NCBI GenBank assembly: GCA_029255685.2
Contig: CM055318.2
Coordinates: 1,741,001 to 1,805,000, forward strand
Length of the DNA: 64,000 nucleotides
Source: Silene conica
Taxonomy: Eukaryota > Streptophyta > Magnoliopsida > Caryophyllales > Caryophyllaceae
Reading direction: 5' to 3'
How positions within the stretch are numbered: position 1 is the first letter of the stretch; each line of letters begins with the position of its first letter. The notes beneath the pieces are model-generated. The model was not told the DNA's origin and did not search any database. It saw only the letters and a list, made by a program, of their open reading frames with translations. Below, piece by piece: positions 24,914-35,726 of the stretch. Position numbers and translations under genes: made by a program.

Positions 24914-25002
24914 CTTCCTTTGTTCTAGTGAGATGTTTATACTTACTTTATTTCACCTCACAAAATAAAGTAATGGTAAACATCCTATTAAAACAGAGGA
25001 AA
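24914..25002. mobile_element. Short Stowaway-like MITE
   Basis: This 89-bp near-palindrome reads 'cttcctttgttctagtgaga' at the left and a complementary 'taaaacagaggaaa' at the right. A TA flanks the left edge. It lies downstream of the first desaturase gene; the rest of 24596-25241 has no recognisable feature. Confidence 0.5.
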
Positions 25003-25241
25003 TAAAATTATTAATCAATCTACTAATTATGCCAAAATTTAACAAACAAGTGCAAATATTAAGTTTTTAACTAAAAAAACAGAATAAATTTGACAAATAA
25101 CCATCTTACGACAAATTATTACATTTGTTCATCCGTTTTGGTATGAACACCATAACAAAATCTCAAACTCAAAATTAAAGCACATAATTAAACTAAATCC
25201 TTAATCAAAACTCTTTAAAAATAGATTAATTATTAATTAAA

Positions 25242-26360
25242 TTAAAGCTTGTTAGAATACCACCATACACCTTTACTACGCTCTCCTTTATCAGCAACGA
25301 CGTAAAGACATTCTTTAGCTTCTCTCCATAACGCCTTATGAAACGGAGTATTATCGGATCGATAATACTCTCCGATTATCGGCTTTATCGCCTCGGTCGC
25401 TTCTCGAGCATTATAATGCGGCATTGACGCAAATAGATGGTGAATTACATGAGCATCCGTACAATGGTGAAATATCTTGTTCATAAACGTACCATAATCA
25501 CGGTCCACAGTCGATAACGCACCACGTAGCCAATTCCACTCGGTCGAGTCGTAATACGGTACCGACGCATGCGTATGATGTAAGTACGTGACTAGTACTA
25601 CAAACATGTTTACAACCACTAACGGAATAACATATATAAATATCGTATGTACTAATCCATACGTTATCGCGTATTGATAGATCGCAAAAACAGTCACCAA
25701 CACTCCGACGTCAGAAATAAACACTTCGACGGTTTTATTATGGATCGGACCGTATGGGTCGTAATGGCTAGCAAATCGGGAGTATTTTTTACCCGACGCG
25801 TTGAATAAAAGGTATAAAGGCCAGCCTAGGGTTAGGGTAATTAAAAGGGTAATAACCCTACCAAGTGGATTATTAAAGTAGTTAGTAAAATACCATTGGA
25901 TATTTTCTTTTTTTCTTGGGACGTAAACTTCCTCGTTTTCTAAGGAGCCAGTGTTAGCGTGATGCCTTTTATGACTCGTTTTGAAAGAGTAATACGGAAC
26001 AAGTAGAGACGAGTAAATGATAAACCCGACAACGTCATCAAGACGCTTGTACTCCGAAAATGCGTGATGAGCACTTTCATGACCTAAAACCCAAAGACCG
26101 AACATGATTGAGCCTTGGGCGAACCAGTAGATCGCCCAAGCGATGTAGGATACGGGTTTTGGTAAGAAATCGAGGTAGTTATGGGCGATATAGTAAAGAA
26201 TGAAAGAGATGGTTAGGTCATGGAGAAGATAAGAGAAAGAACGAAACAAAGAACGATGGAAGCAATGAGGTGGTATTGCTTTTCTTATTTGGTTTATTGT
26301 AAATGCTGGTTTTTCGTAGTATGTGTCTTTTGTTGCAGTTGTTCGTCCTCCTGCATTCAT
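25242..26360 (-). CDS. Divergent FAD2-family oleate desaturase-like enzyme, copy 1
   Basis: This is an intronless 372-aa ER membrane protein of the FAD2 family (typical length about 380). FAD2 makes linoleate from oleate on phosphatidylcholine. Divergent relatives act as hydroxylases, epoxygenases, conjugases or acetylenases. The three di-iron histidine boxes are present: HESAHH (94-99), HKRHH (130-134) and HVIHH (304-308). The first departs from the near-invariant HECGHH/HDCGHH, with Ser-Ala in place of Cys-Gly, while all histidines are kept. Several hydrophobic spans and the C-terminal aromatic ER signal ending YSNKL are intact. The start is followed by a short leader. Upstream on the minus strand, 'tttccag|gtaaatta' could be the acceptor of the 5'-UTR intron common in FAD2 genes. 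It is nearly identical to 34608-35726. The specific reaction cannot be read from sequence. Confidence 0.9.
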   Translation of the reverse strand: MNAGGRTTATKDTYYEKPAFTINQIRKAIPPHCFHRSLFRSFSYLLHDLTISFILYYIAHNYLDFLPKPVSYIAWAIYWFAQGSIMFGLWVLGHESAHHAFSEYKRLDDVVGFIIYSSLLVPYYSFKTSHKRHHANTGSLENEEVYVPRKKENIQWYFTNYFNNPLGRVITLLITLTLGWPLYLLFNASGKKYSRFASHYDPYGPIHNKTVEVFISDVGVLVTVFAIYQYAITYGLVHTIFIYVIPLVVVNMFVVLVTYLHHTHASVPYYDSTEWNWLRGALSTVDRDYGTFMNKIFHHCTDAHVIHHLFASMPHYNAREATEAIKPIIGEYYRSDNTPFHKALWREAKECLYVVADKGERSKGVWWYSNKL

Positions 26361-28025
26361 GGCTTCTTTGCTTTAATTTACCTGGAAATTTACAAGTAAA
26401 AAATAACGTTAATTTACGTGTTCATATGATAAACTTGATAATGCATGTAATTATTGTTAACGTAGAAGAACATGCGACCAATAGAAAAATTATCGTACAT
26501 GCGACCAATAGAAAAATGATTACTTTTTTAGTAGATAGTGATCACTTTTTTTTTTCACTCTTTAACCAAAAATAGTCACATTTTGCAAAATAGCGCGGGA
26601 TGAGACCATTTTACAAAAGAACTACTGATATTCCTCATAATTTTACGATAACCTACATGGTCGCATACGAACTTGGATTTATACGTAACTACCCTAAAAA
26701 TGTTTTAGTTATTAATATTTCATAATAACAAAATGCAAATTCAAAAGTAAATTTATTGTGGTGGAGTATTTAATATTATTACATACTATTTCTCCGGATA
26801 TAAATTTTCGTCTCATTTTTTTAATATATGTGATGAGTATTTTATTGAAATGTAAAAAAAACAGAAAACCAGAGCTAGTTAAACTCTTTTCTTATCATAT
26901 GTCATTATTTACATTACGATAATATTACATTTACTAATTAATAACTTTCAAAATCTGAAAAAAAAACAACGAACTACAATAAACTCCATAATTAATTTAT
27001 CAAAAATAATTTTCCAAAAAACAATATACTCGATAATGTAATTCTTGATAAATAAAATACCTGATTTATTCCGCTCTATTAAGTATTTGAGTTTTATTCT
27101 AAACAAAATGAACCTTTTAGAAAATATCTGAGCTCATTTATTTACACATTAAAATACGAACTTTGAATTAGTTCAGAAAAAATACACATTAGCTCAATTA
27201 CTTATATCTTGGTTGTACAATGCTTATACAAAGCTGAATGTATAATTTTGTTTGTAGAAAAAAACCATGAAATACAATAAACTCCATAATTAATTTATCA
27301 TAAATAATTTTCCAAAAAACAACATACTCGATAATGTAATTCTTGACAAATAAAATACCTGATTTATTCCGCTCTAATAAGTAATAATACTTTGTTTAAT
27401 TAGAGAGTGAATGATATGCAAAGTTATAACTCAAACCTATTTATACTATATAATTCCATGCAAGTGTTGCCCACAAAAAGCCTAATAATTTTTTTTTAAT
27501 TTAATTAAATTTGCTATTGTTGAATACTTCAAATATAAAAATATATAATAATTTAGAATTAGGGTAAGTGACAATAACGAAGAGTATGATTATAGAGTAT
27601 AGACGTACGACTTTGAATGACCAAAGTACGTGTATGAAGGAATATAGGATTATATTAGTGATAATTACAGTAAAGTCAATCAATCGCTGTCTTAGCAAGA
27701 ATATTAACGTTGTTAGTCAAATTAGGTCGAATTCTAATACAGAATCTACTACTAGTATTTTTTATTTTTTAACCAGAATTTAGACTTAATTAATTTTGGT
27801 TATTCGAGAGTTGACTTTGACGAGGACCAGCTTTTTTTTTTGGTATGGAATTATCATTTTGGTGGTTTAGCCAATGTTGTTTAGGATTGGAATTTTAGTT
27901 TGAATCGATAAACTTTTTAGTCTGGAATAAGTTTGATTGGATTGCAGAGTCGTAAGATTTTATAAATTAACTAAAATATGTAATTGTGTTATACTGTTAT
28001 GATCAAAATATATTGAAAACTAACC
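26361..28025. other. Upstream region of desaturase copy 1; tandem and direct repeats
   Basis: Short tandem units built on 'atgcgaccaatagaaaaat' lie at about 26473-26520. Related 'gcgaccaataaaaaagcgac' sequence occurs upstream of copy 2 at about 33670. A segment of about 110 bp starting near 26973 recurs with few changes near 27271. Both probably belong to the desaturase 5' flank or a 5'-UTR intron. No other gene is seen. Confidence 0.45.
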
Positions 28026-28027
28026 AG

Positions 28028-28288
28028 GTGGTGTTAGTCTAGTGGTAGTTGGGTTAAATCTTGACACTTGCAGAAATGCAGAGATTGAGAGGTTTCAGGT
28101 TCGACTACCATCTGGAGCGATGAACACTTTGTCACCACCAATGTGGTGGTGGTGACCAATGTAGTGGTGGTGCGAGAATGCACGGACCCGATGTATTCAA
28201 TCCCATCGTCAGTGGTGACCAATGTGGTGGTGGGGCGAGAATGCACGGGCCCGATGTATTCAATCCCATTGTCATAAAAAAAATATGG
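28028..28288 (+). mobile_element. tRNA-derived SINE with internal duplication
   Basis: The box A-like 'tgttagtctagtggtagt' and box B-like 'ggttcgactac' are about 50 bp apart, as in tRNA-derived SINEs. The body contains two copies of a unit of about 63 bp beginning 'gtggtgaccaatgt' and ending 'caatcccat(c/t)gtca'. It ends in an A-rich tail. No clear target-site duplication is seen. Confidence 0.65.
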
Positions 28289-29898
28289 TTAAAATCTCTT
28301 GTTTAAATCTCAATACACTATTATCTAATTAACATGCATGCTAGCTCCTACTAATTATTTTCGTTTTTAGTATCTAGATTTATATTTTAATAGTCATATA
28401 TAAAATTTTAGTAACTGAAAAAATTAAAATGTTAATAAGTCATATGTACTATGTAGATTTTACTTTTTAAAAAAAATTGACACAAGTTGAATTATGATTT
28501 TGGTGATCAAAAGTTATAAGAAATCTTGGTTTTACATATTCAATGTCAAACTACCGATCCAGATTACACGACTTTACGATTCTACGATATAAAAAAGTGA
28601 CGGCCGATCTTAATTTTGGGTATGATATTAATTTAGTAGGATCTTATGATCTAACTTTTGTCAATTATTTTTAAATTAGTATCTTAACCCGTTCTTAAGA
28701 CTATACAACACGGTACTACATACATTATTAACATTTTAATATTTTCGGTTACTAAAATTTATATGACATTTAGAAGGAAATCTGTTATAAATCGGAATAA
28801 TTGGTAAAAAGTAGGCACATGTAAAGATAACAGTGATTTGAGATTTAGTATGAGATTTTAACAATATTTTAATAATACAATTATTTATTTTAGTTAATTA
28901 ATAAAATCTTACAATTCTACGATCTAAGCGACATTGCTCAATGTTATATTGTTGCGTTTTTGCATATTAATAAAAACTGTGTGAGATTTTACGGTTCTAC
29001 CCCTTCTTTTGTAAACTTTTTGTTTAAAATTAATGTTCTCTTTTTTTAACCCGAGTTAGATCATGCTCAACTTGACTCGTTATCATCACTGCAAAAAAAG
29101 GATTATATAATTTAAATAATCACTCAATACTTACTAATTAAGGGGTATCATTTAATATGTCATACCACACTAGAGACTGCATTTTCTCTTGGACGGGATT
29201 GAACCTGAGACCCTGCGAATTTTATTTACCAAAGCTAGTTTTTTTACGAGGTGGTTGAATTCCCGAACCTTACAAAACTATTTTGTTATCATTTGGTATG
29301 CGTAGACTTAAGCTTGAATCTTGGTAAACTTTCTCATAAAGCGTTAAGCATGCTTTTAGAAGACTTATACTTTTGATTATCTCCGTTTATGTTTTAAAAT
29401 ATCTAAAACTTGATTCAAAGGTCGATAGTTTGAATTATGTGTTTTCACGTTGAACTTAACTAGTAGGGACATATCTTTCGGAAAATATACGCAGTATTCT
29501 TGAGATTTGACATTTTGCCTGAAATTCCAAATTTTTTAATCTTAAAGTTTTTTAAATGTCATAACACCTGTTTACAAGTTCAGTCAGTGATAATTTTTTT
29601 TTTATATCGATCATCTATCCGACCTCGAGTTCTGATTGGCTCGTTTACGGCCTTACCACTGCCCATAGCTCGGGCTAGCTTTTTGAGAAAAATTTAAATA
29701 AGATTTATATTTTTATCCTAAATAGAATATGAACCTAATTTCGTCCCTGCATCATAAGACAATAATCCAATGTCATTTAAGTTTATGATGTGATTAATTT
29801 GCACAATTAATTTTGATACTTTATACGATTAGATTAAATGGTCCTCCCTAATTTATTCCGGTTATTATTTATTGTCCTATTACAATTTAATGTGTCTA
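28289..29898. other. AT-rich intergenic, no gene recognised
   Basis: No open frame resembles a gene. A reverse tRNA-like fragment at about 29165-29235 (minus-strand box B 'ggttcaatccc') may be a worn SINE head. Confidence 0.4.
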
Positions 29899-30098
29899 GA
29901 CCCTATTTTTTCTGGCTTAATTTCAGCTTCTTTCAATTTTTGCTTGACTATATTACGTTAATTTTTATTTACGTTCAATCAATTTCTTCACAAAATTAAC
30001 TTTTAATTCAACTAAATTCACTTCACCTCAATACCACTCAATTTAGTTCAATTAAGCTCTACTCCAATTAATTCAATTTAGCTCGTTTCAGCCGAAAG
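29899..30098 (-). mobile_element. Tourist-like MITE family A copy
   Basis: Typical family interior in reverse orientation, ending 'gccgaaagaacagggcc'. It forms an inverted pair with 30614-30843. Confidence 0.6.
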
Positions 30099-30613
30099 AA
30101 CAGGGCCCAAGTCAATTGTGTTTTTCCTATTTCAAGAATGAACTTGTTAAGCAATTTGATCATTCACACTCACTTTGGTCGACTTATCATTTACTAATTA
30201 ATCCGATACCTTTCCTTAATCTTTTGGAAAACCAAATGACAACAATTAATCAGGTCGAAAGAAATACTATATGTATTTACATTTGACATTGAGCTTTATT
30301 AGTTCTTCCAAAATATACAAGCAATTAACATCGACGTTACATCCATATCTTCATTCAAAATTGTGTAAGCAAACAAACGTACAAATATAATTATCTTGAC
30401 TTGGTAAGATTATGAGAACGGAAAACTCTTCCAAGTTGGTTCAATCGTTCATTATCTCCAGAATTTTAACCTTTTGTCTATCGTTGCCTTACATCACTTG
30501 CGTAGGTGCTAGGAAATTATTTCGGTTTGTTTTATTTTTTAGTTTGATTTTTTATCAAATGTATACCCTAAGAAATCATATGAATAAGCTAATTAGGAAT
30601 GTAATACTATTAA

Positions 30614-30843
30614 AGTTCTGTTCTTTTTGGCTGAAACGAGCTAAATTATTGAATTAATTGCAGTAGAGTTTAACTAAACTAAATTGAATGGAACTGGGGT
30701 AAAGTGAATTTAGTTAAATTAAAAGTTAATTTTGTGAAGAGATAGATTAATTGAAACTAATTGATTGAACGTAAATAAAACTTAACGGAATACAACCAAA
30801 CAAAATTGAAAGGAACCGAAATTAAGCAAGAAAGAACATGGTC
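30614..30843 (+). mobile_element. Tourist-like MITE family A copy
   Basis: Flanked by TAA on both sides (30611-30613 and 30844-30846). It begins 'agttctgttctttttggctg' and ends 'aagaacatggtc'. Confidence 0.7.
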
Positions 30844-31392
30844 TAAATTGATTTTGCGAAATGATAATTTAGGGTTTGTTCTGTTTTTAGCATGCTTGTT
30901 AAATTAATGCACAACACTTCGAGTCAATATTTTTATTTACTCTTCCAACATTTATTTAGTAAAAAAGAATTATAGATTTTGACGATGACCCGGTTTAAAT
31001 TTTAGGTTGTTTAAATGATTGTATATGTTTACATACGTAACATCTTAAAACAAGTAAACATCATCATATTATTACTAGTCAAATTTCACAAACATCATCA
31101 CGAGAATTTTCTTAGAAAATGTAATTGTAAAAAAGTAAGTCGTTTTAGAAAATGTGACTTGACGAATTTGCAAGTAAAAAAATATTTTAACTTGAGATTT
31201 GTAAGTCACTAGGATTATAGTGATTATTTTCTTTGGAAGGAATGACGTGTAGCACCAATATAGCAATATCGGCGTAGTAAAAAAAAAGGATGCGAGTCGA
31301 ATTGTTGAACATAACTCACTATCAACCCGACAAAAGGTCTTTCTTAAAATGGATATAATTATTTTAAAATTAAAATGGGTCAAATACACTAT

Positions 31393-31887
31393 GACTGGTC
31401 ATTAATGCGGGTCGGTACTGACAACCCGGACCCGACCCGCCATTGAACCCGGACCTGAGCCGCCCCGCCTAATATTAGGAATATTAACAATAGTTGGGCC
31501 TCAACCATCACCTTAAGGTTTTGGTTGAGATGATTCATCTATCACCTAACCCAGGTCCAAACCCGGCCTGGCCCGCATGTCTGATGTAACCGGGTCCGGC
31601 TCCAATTTTTAGAACCCGGCTCGGATGTAAAACCCGCCAACCCGCCCGTTGACCTGGCTCGTGAACCCAACCCGTGGACCCGGCAGTAAGTAGTTGTTGG
31701 CAATTGGCATTTAGCCATTGACAATTGGCATTGAATGTTGACCCGCCCCGACCCGCCCCCGATCCGCCCCCAACCCGTCCCAAACCCGCCCTGACCCCGG
31801 GCCGTGTTCGGGTCCCCGGACTCGGCCGACCCGCACCGCTCCTCGGCCCGTCCCGGACCCGGCCGACCCGCACCATTGACCAGCCCT
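31393..31887. mobile_element. GC-rich non-autonomous element (GGTCAATGGTGCGGGTCGG ends)
   Basis: The left end 'ctggtcattaatgcgggtcg' and the complement of the right end 'ctggtcaatggtgcgggtcg' form terminal inverted repeats. The interior is rich in CCCGACCC/GGGTC blocks in otherwise AT-rich DNA and resembles hAT-type plant elements. Chance open frames inside are not genes. Confidence 0.55.
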
Positions 31888-32669
31888 AAAATACACCAAT
31901 TTGCGTAGATAAGACAAGTCTTTTTGCTAATATTTAGGCATTTTATTTTTATCTTAACTGTAAAAGTGTTAGCAATTTTACCTATCTTAAACTCCAGACA
32001 AATAATGTCTTCTTAAATTGAGAATTTGGGGTAACATGATGTATATGAAACTTTCAGAGAAAATTATCAGAAAAGTAATGGAACAATAACTTAGGGCATA
32101 AATCTTAAAAAGTTAGGGTATATGGTTGTATATATCTATATGTGGGATAGTCCGTAGTCGGCATATTAATATCAGCAAAAGCAGATTGATCAAGCAGATT
32201 ATACACGATAAATTGAATTGATATGTTTGACTAGTATATTTTAATTAGTAAATTTAATAGAAGTGTATGATAATTAGCGGGTTTAGCTTAATAAATTATT
32301 GTATATATCTATATATATGTAAACGGTTGACAGATTCTATATTTGCAATCCACTAAAATGTATATGGTGAAACAACATATTGGAAATCAATGTACGTATT
32401 GAAGTTCAATCAACCATTTACCAAACATATAAATTAGTAGATTGATAAACATTCTAAAAACCTTGAATATGCTGAAAATTTACCAATTCACTGTTTATCA
32501 AACACCCCTAATTCTAGTTATTATATATTGAGATCGATAAAAATGACATTTTACCGAGACCTTGTTTGGTAAACATACAATATATTGAGAGAAATTAGAA
32601 ATTTTCGGCCTAATTAGTAGGTTGACTAATAACTCTACTGTTTTCAAGTGTTTGACAAACAATAACATA

Positions 32670-32760
32670 CTCCCTCCTACCCATAACAAATGTCCCATTT
32701 GTTGAATATATGAGTGGAGTATTTTAATCAAATGAGACATTTGTTATGGGTAGGAGGGAG
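32670..32760. mobile_element. Stowaway MITE, near-perfect 91-bp hairpin
   Basis: The arms 'ctccctcctacccataacaa' and the exact complement at the right are flanked by TA on both sides. The 91 bp form an almost complete palindrome, typical of Stowaway elements. Confidence 0.85.
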
Positions 32761-34607
32761 TATATATTTTGATTGCATATTGATCAGAATCTACGTTATT
32801 TTTGAATACGCTGACAATAACAACATATTGTATTAGCATATTCAATTTATACATGAAATTATTTTAATTATCCTTTAATCTGCTAATTGCTAAATAACAT
32901 TTATTAATCTGCTAATTTCATTTAATAGTCAAATCCGTTGATAAAACGTAGTACTAACCATATTCTCCTAATTTTTTCGCTATTATAAATCTATTTCTGC
33001 CGTTTCCCAAACACGACCCGAGTCCATTCTTATCCCATACAAAGTTAAAAACACCATCTTGATCTTCTTATAATACAAAAAGTCGTTGGTCATCGTTCAA
33101 AGTCAGCTCACTGCTCATCATCAAGAATTATAAGTTTATAACTAATAAGTTATCGTTATTATCAACAGTGCCGCCTACATTTTTTTTTTGCATTTTGTTT
33201 TAGTGTCGCTGTCGCTGTCGTGTTTTGAATTATTTAATATTTTCTTAATTGTAAAATATCTTTCATCTTTTTTATAAGAGATTTTATGATATTTTTACAT
33301 GACTAAACTAAATTGTGGGCCCTATTTGTAGTAGATTACACTACTATAAATATGGTTTGATAGTATCTTTGCATGGCATCAATTCTCAAACTACAAAATA
33401 TTTCGACGTAAGTGTAAGAAATATAATAGCCCTTGTCCAATATTTGTCACTCAGTGCGTCTTTCTTAAAGGTATTTCTCGATAGTTAATGTATTTTATTT
33501 GTCTCGGTTAATAATTATTTGTGTTTGAAACCTCTTATATAACATAGATGAAAAAATACTAATTAAACTCGTTATTATCTAATAGAGCTTCATCATTATT
33601 ATCTTCTATATGCTATGGAGAACTGAATTAGATAAGGTTTTGTCACACATTTTTCTCTACAACGATCGCGCGTGCGACCAATAAAAAAGCGACCATTTTT
33701 TATAAACAATTATCAGTTTTGATTAAATATTTAATATTTTTTATGGTTAAAAAATGACATATTTTTCAAAGTGGTAACTGTTTGCCAAAAAAATAGTTAT
33801 TCTTTATTAAAAAGTAGGCATATTTTTTTACATAATACAACCGTCGCACCGCATAATAGACAAGACAATTCTTTGCTTAAAAAAATTTGGAAAAATGTAT
33901 CCAAAATAATTACTGCAATGTTGACTTCATCAGGTTATAGTTCCCAATTTTTTCAAACACTTATAATGTCTAATGCACTTCCGATCCATTACTTTTTTTA
34001 GTGATGTCCTTATCTTCTAGAAATTAATTATCGCGGTGCACTATTTTTTTTTTACGACGATCTTATCCAATTTTTCCGCAAAATGTGATTATTTTATATT
34101 AAAAATTAACTATTTTTTGATACATTGTGACCACTTGTAAAAAATAGATCAAAATAGTCCCTATTTAATAAAAAATGGTCACTATTTATCAAAATTTAGT
34201 TATTTTTATACTGCTCGTAAAGTAGAATTTGTGATAGTGGTGATATCACCTAGCTTAGTCTAATTAACCTAATACACAAGGTCATCATAAAATATTACCA
34301 CTTTTTTATCCTGTCTAGTTCGTTTTAGAATATTACACAAAATTTAAGAATATACAGAAAAATGTTATAAACGTGAATAAATATAATTGTCACTCCGTAA
34401 AGTAATTATCTTTGTATTGAGTCTTAATTATTATTTAACCTTATATACTTTGGTTTGTGAAATAGTTCATGAAAATGTGTAATTATTAAGAAAAACGACT
34501 CTAAAAAATGCAAATTGACAAATAAAATCGCATTTTACCCTTTATAATTACGCGTAAATTAACGTTATTTTTTTGTTAACGACCAGGTAAATTAAAAAAA
34601 AGAAGCC
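32761..34607. other. AT-rich 5' flank of desaturase copy 2
   Basis: Apart from 'gcgaccaataaaaaagcgac'-type repeats (about 33670-34200) shared loosely with the flank of copy 1, I see no gene. Just before the start codon, 'aacgaccag|gtaaatta' parallels copy 1 and could be a 5'-UTR intron acceptor. Confidence 0.4.
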
Positions 34608-35726
34608 ATGGATGGAGGAGGACGAACAATTGCAACAAAAGACACATACTACGAAAAACCAGCATTTACAATAAACCAAATAAGACGAGCAATACCTCCT
34701 CATTGCTTTCATCGTTCTTTATTTCGTTCTTTCTCTTATCTTCTCCATGACCTAACCATCTCTTTCATTCTTTACTATATCGCCCATAACTACGTCGACC
34801 TCTTACCTAAACCCGTATCCTACATCGCTTGGGCGATCTACTGGTTCGCCCAAGGCTCAATCATGTTCGGTCTTTGGGTTTTAGGTCATGAAAGTGCTCA
34901 TCACGCATTTTCGGAGTACAAGCGTCTTGATGACGTTGTCGGGTTTATCATTTACTCGTCTCTACTTGTTCCGTATTACTCTTTCAAAACGAGTCATAAA
35001 AGGCATCACGCTAACACTGGCTCCTTAGAAAACGAGGAAGTTTACGTCCCAAGAAAAAAAGAAAATATCCAATGGTATTTTACTAACTACTTTAATAATC
35101 CACTTGGTAGGGTTATTACCCTTTTAATTACCCTAACCCTAGGCTGGCCTTTATACCTTTTATTCAACGCGTCGGGTAAAAAATACTCCCGATTTGCTAG
35201 CCATTACGACCCATACGGTCCGATCCATAATAAAACCGTCGAAGTGTTTATTTCTGACGTCGGAGTGTTGGTGACTGTTTTTGCGATCTATCAATACGCG
35301 ATAACGTATGGATTAGTACATACGATATTTATATATGTTATTCCGTTAGTGGTTGTAAACATGTTTGTAGTACTAGTCACGTACTTACATCATACGCATG
35401 CGTCGGTACCGTATTACGACTCGACCGAGTGGAATTGGCTACGTGGTGCGTTATCGACTGTGGACCGTGATTATGGTACGTTTATGAACAAGATATTTCA
35501 CCATTGTACGGATGCTCATGTAATTCACCATCTATTTGCGTCAATGCCGCATTATAATGCTCGAGAAGCGACCGAGGCGATAAAGCCGATAATCGGAGAG
35601 TATTATCGATCCGATAATACTCCGTTTCATAAGGCGTTATGGAGAGAAGCTAAAGAATGTCTTTACGTCGTTGCTGATAAAGGAGAGCGTAGTAAAGGTG
35701 TATGGTGGTATTCTAACAAGCTTTAA
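34608..35726 (+). CDS. Divergent FAD2-family oleate desaturase-like enzyme, copy 2
   Basis: This 372-aa intronless frame is the partner of 25242-26360, in inverted orientation. The protein differs from copy 1 only near the N-terminus (for example MDGGGRTIA versus MNAGGRTTA, and residues 62-64). The histidine boxes HESAHH, HKRHH and HVIHH and the C-terminal YSNKL are the same, with the same unusual Ser-Ala in the first box. It is expected in the ER membrane acting on phosphatidylcholine-bound acyl chains with cytochrome b5 as electron donor. The reaction (desaturation, hydroxylation, acetylenation or other) is not decidable here. By eye the first 201 coding bases differ from copy 1 at 12 sites, whereas the last 918 show none. 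Both flanks diverge beyond short stretches. Confidence 0.9.
   Translation: MDGGGRTIATKDTYYEKPAFTINQIRRAIPPHCFHRSLFRSFSYLLHDLTISFILYYIAHNYVDLLPKPVSYIAWAIYWFAQGSIMFGLWVLGHESAHHAFSEYKRLDDVVGFIIYSSLLVPYYSFKTSHKRHHANTGSLENEEVYVPRKKENIQWYFTNYFNNPLGRVITLLITLTLGWPLYLLFNASGKKYSRFASHYDPYGPIHNKTVEVFISDVGVLVTVFAIYQYAITYGLVHTIFIYVIPLVVVNMFVVLVTYLHHTHASVPYYDSTEWNWLRGALSTVDRDYGTFMNKIFHHCTDAHVIHHLFASMPHYNAREATEAIKPIIGEYYRSDNTPFHKALWREAKECLYVVADKGERSKGVWWYSNKL

Noticed and set aside
31535..31917. Gly/Arg-rich minus-strand frames up to 113 codons
   Set aside because: They are created by GC-rich direct motifs of a mobile element. Low complexity, no gene structure.
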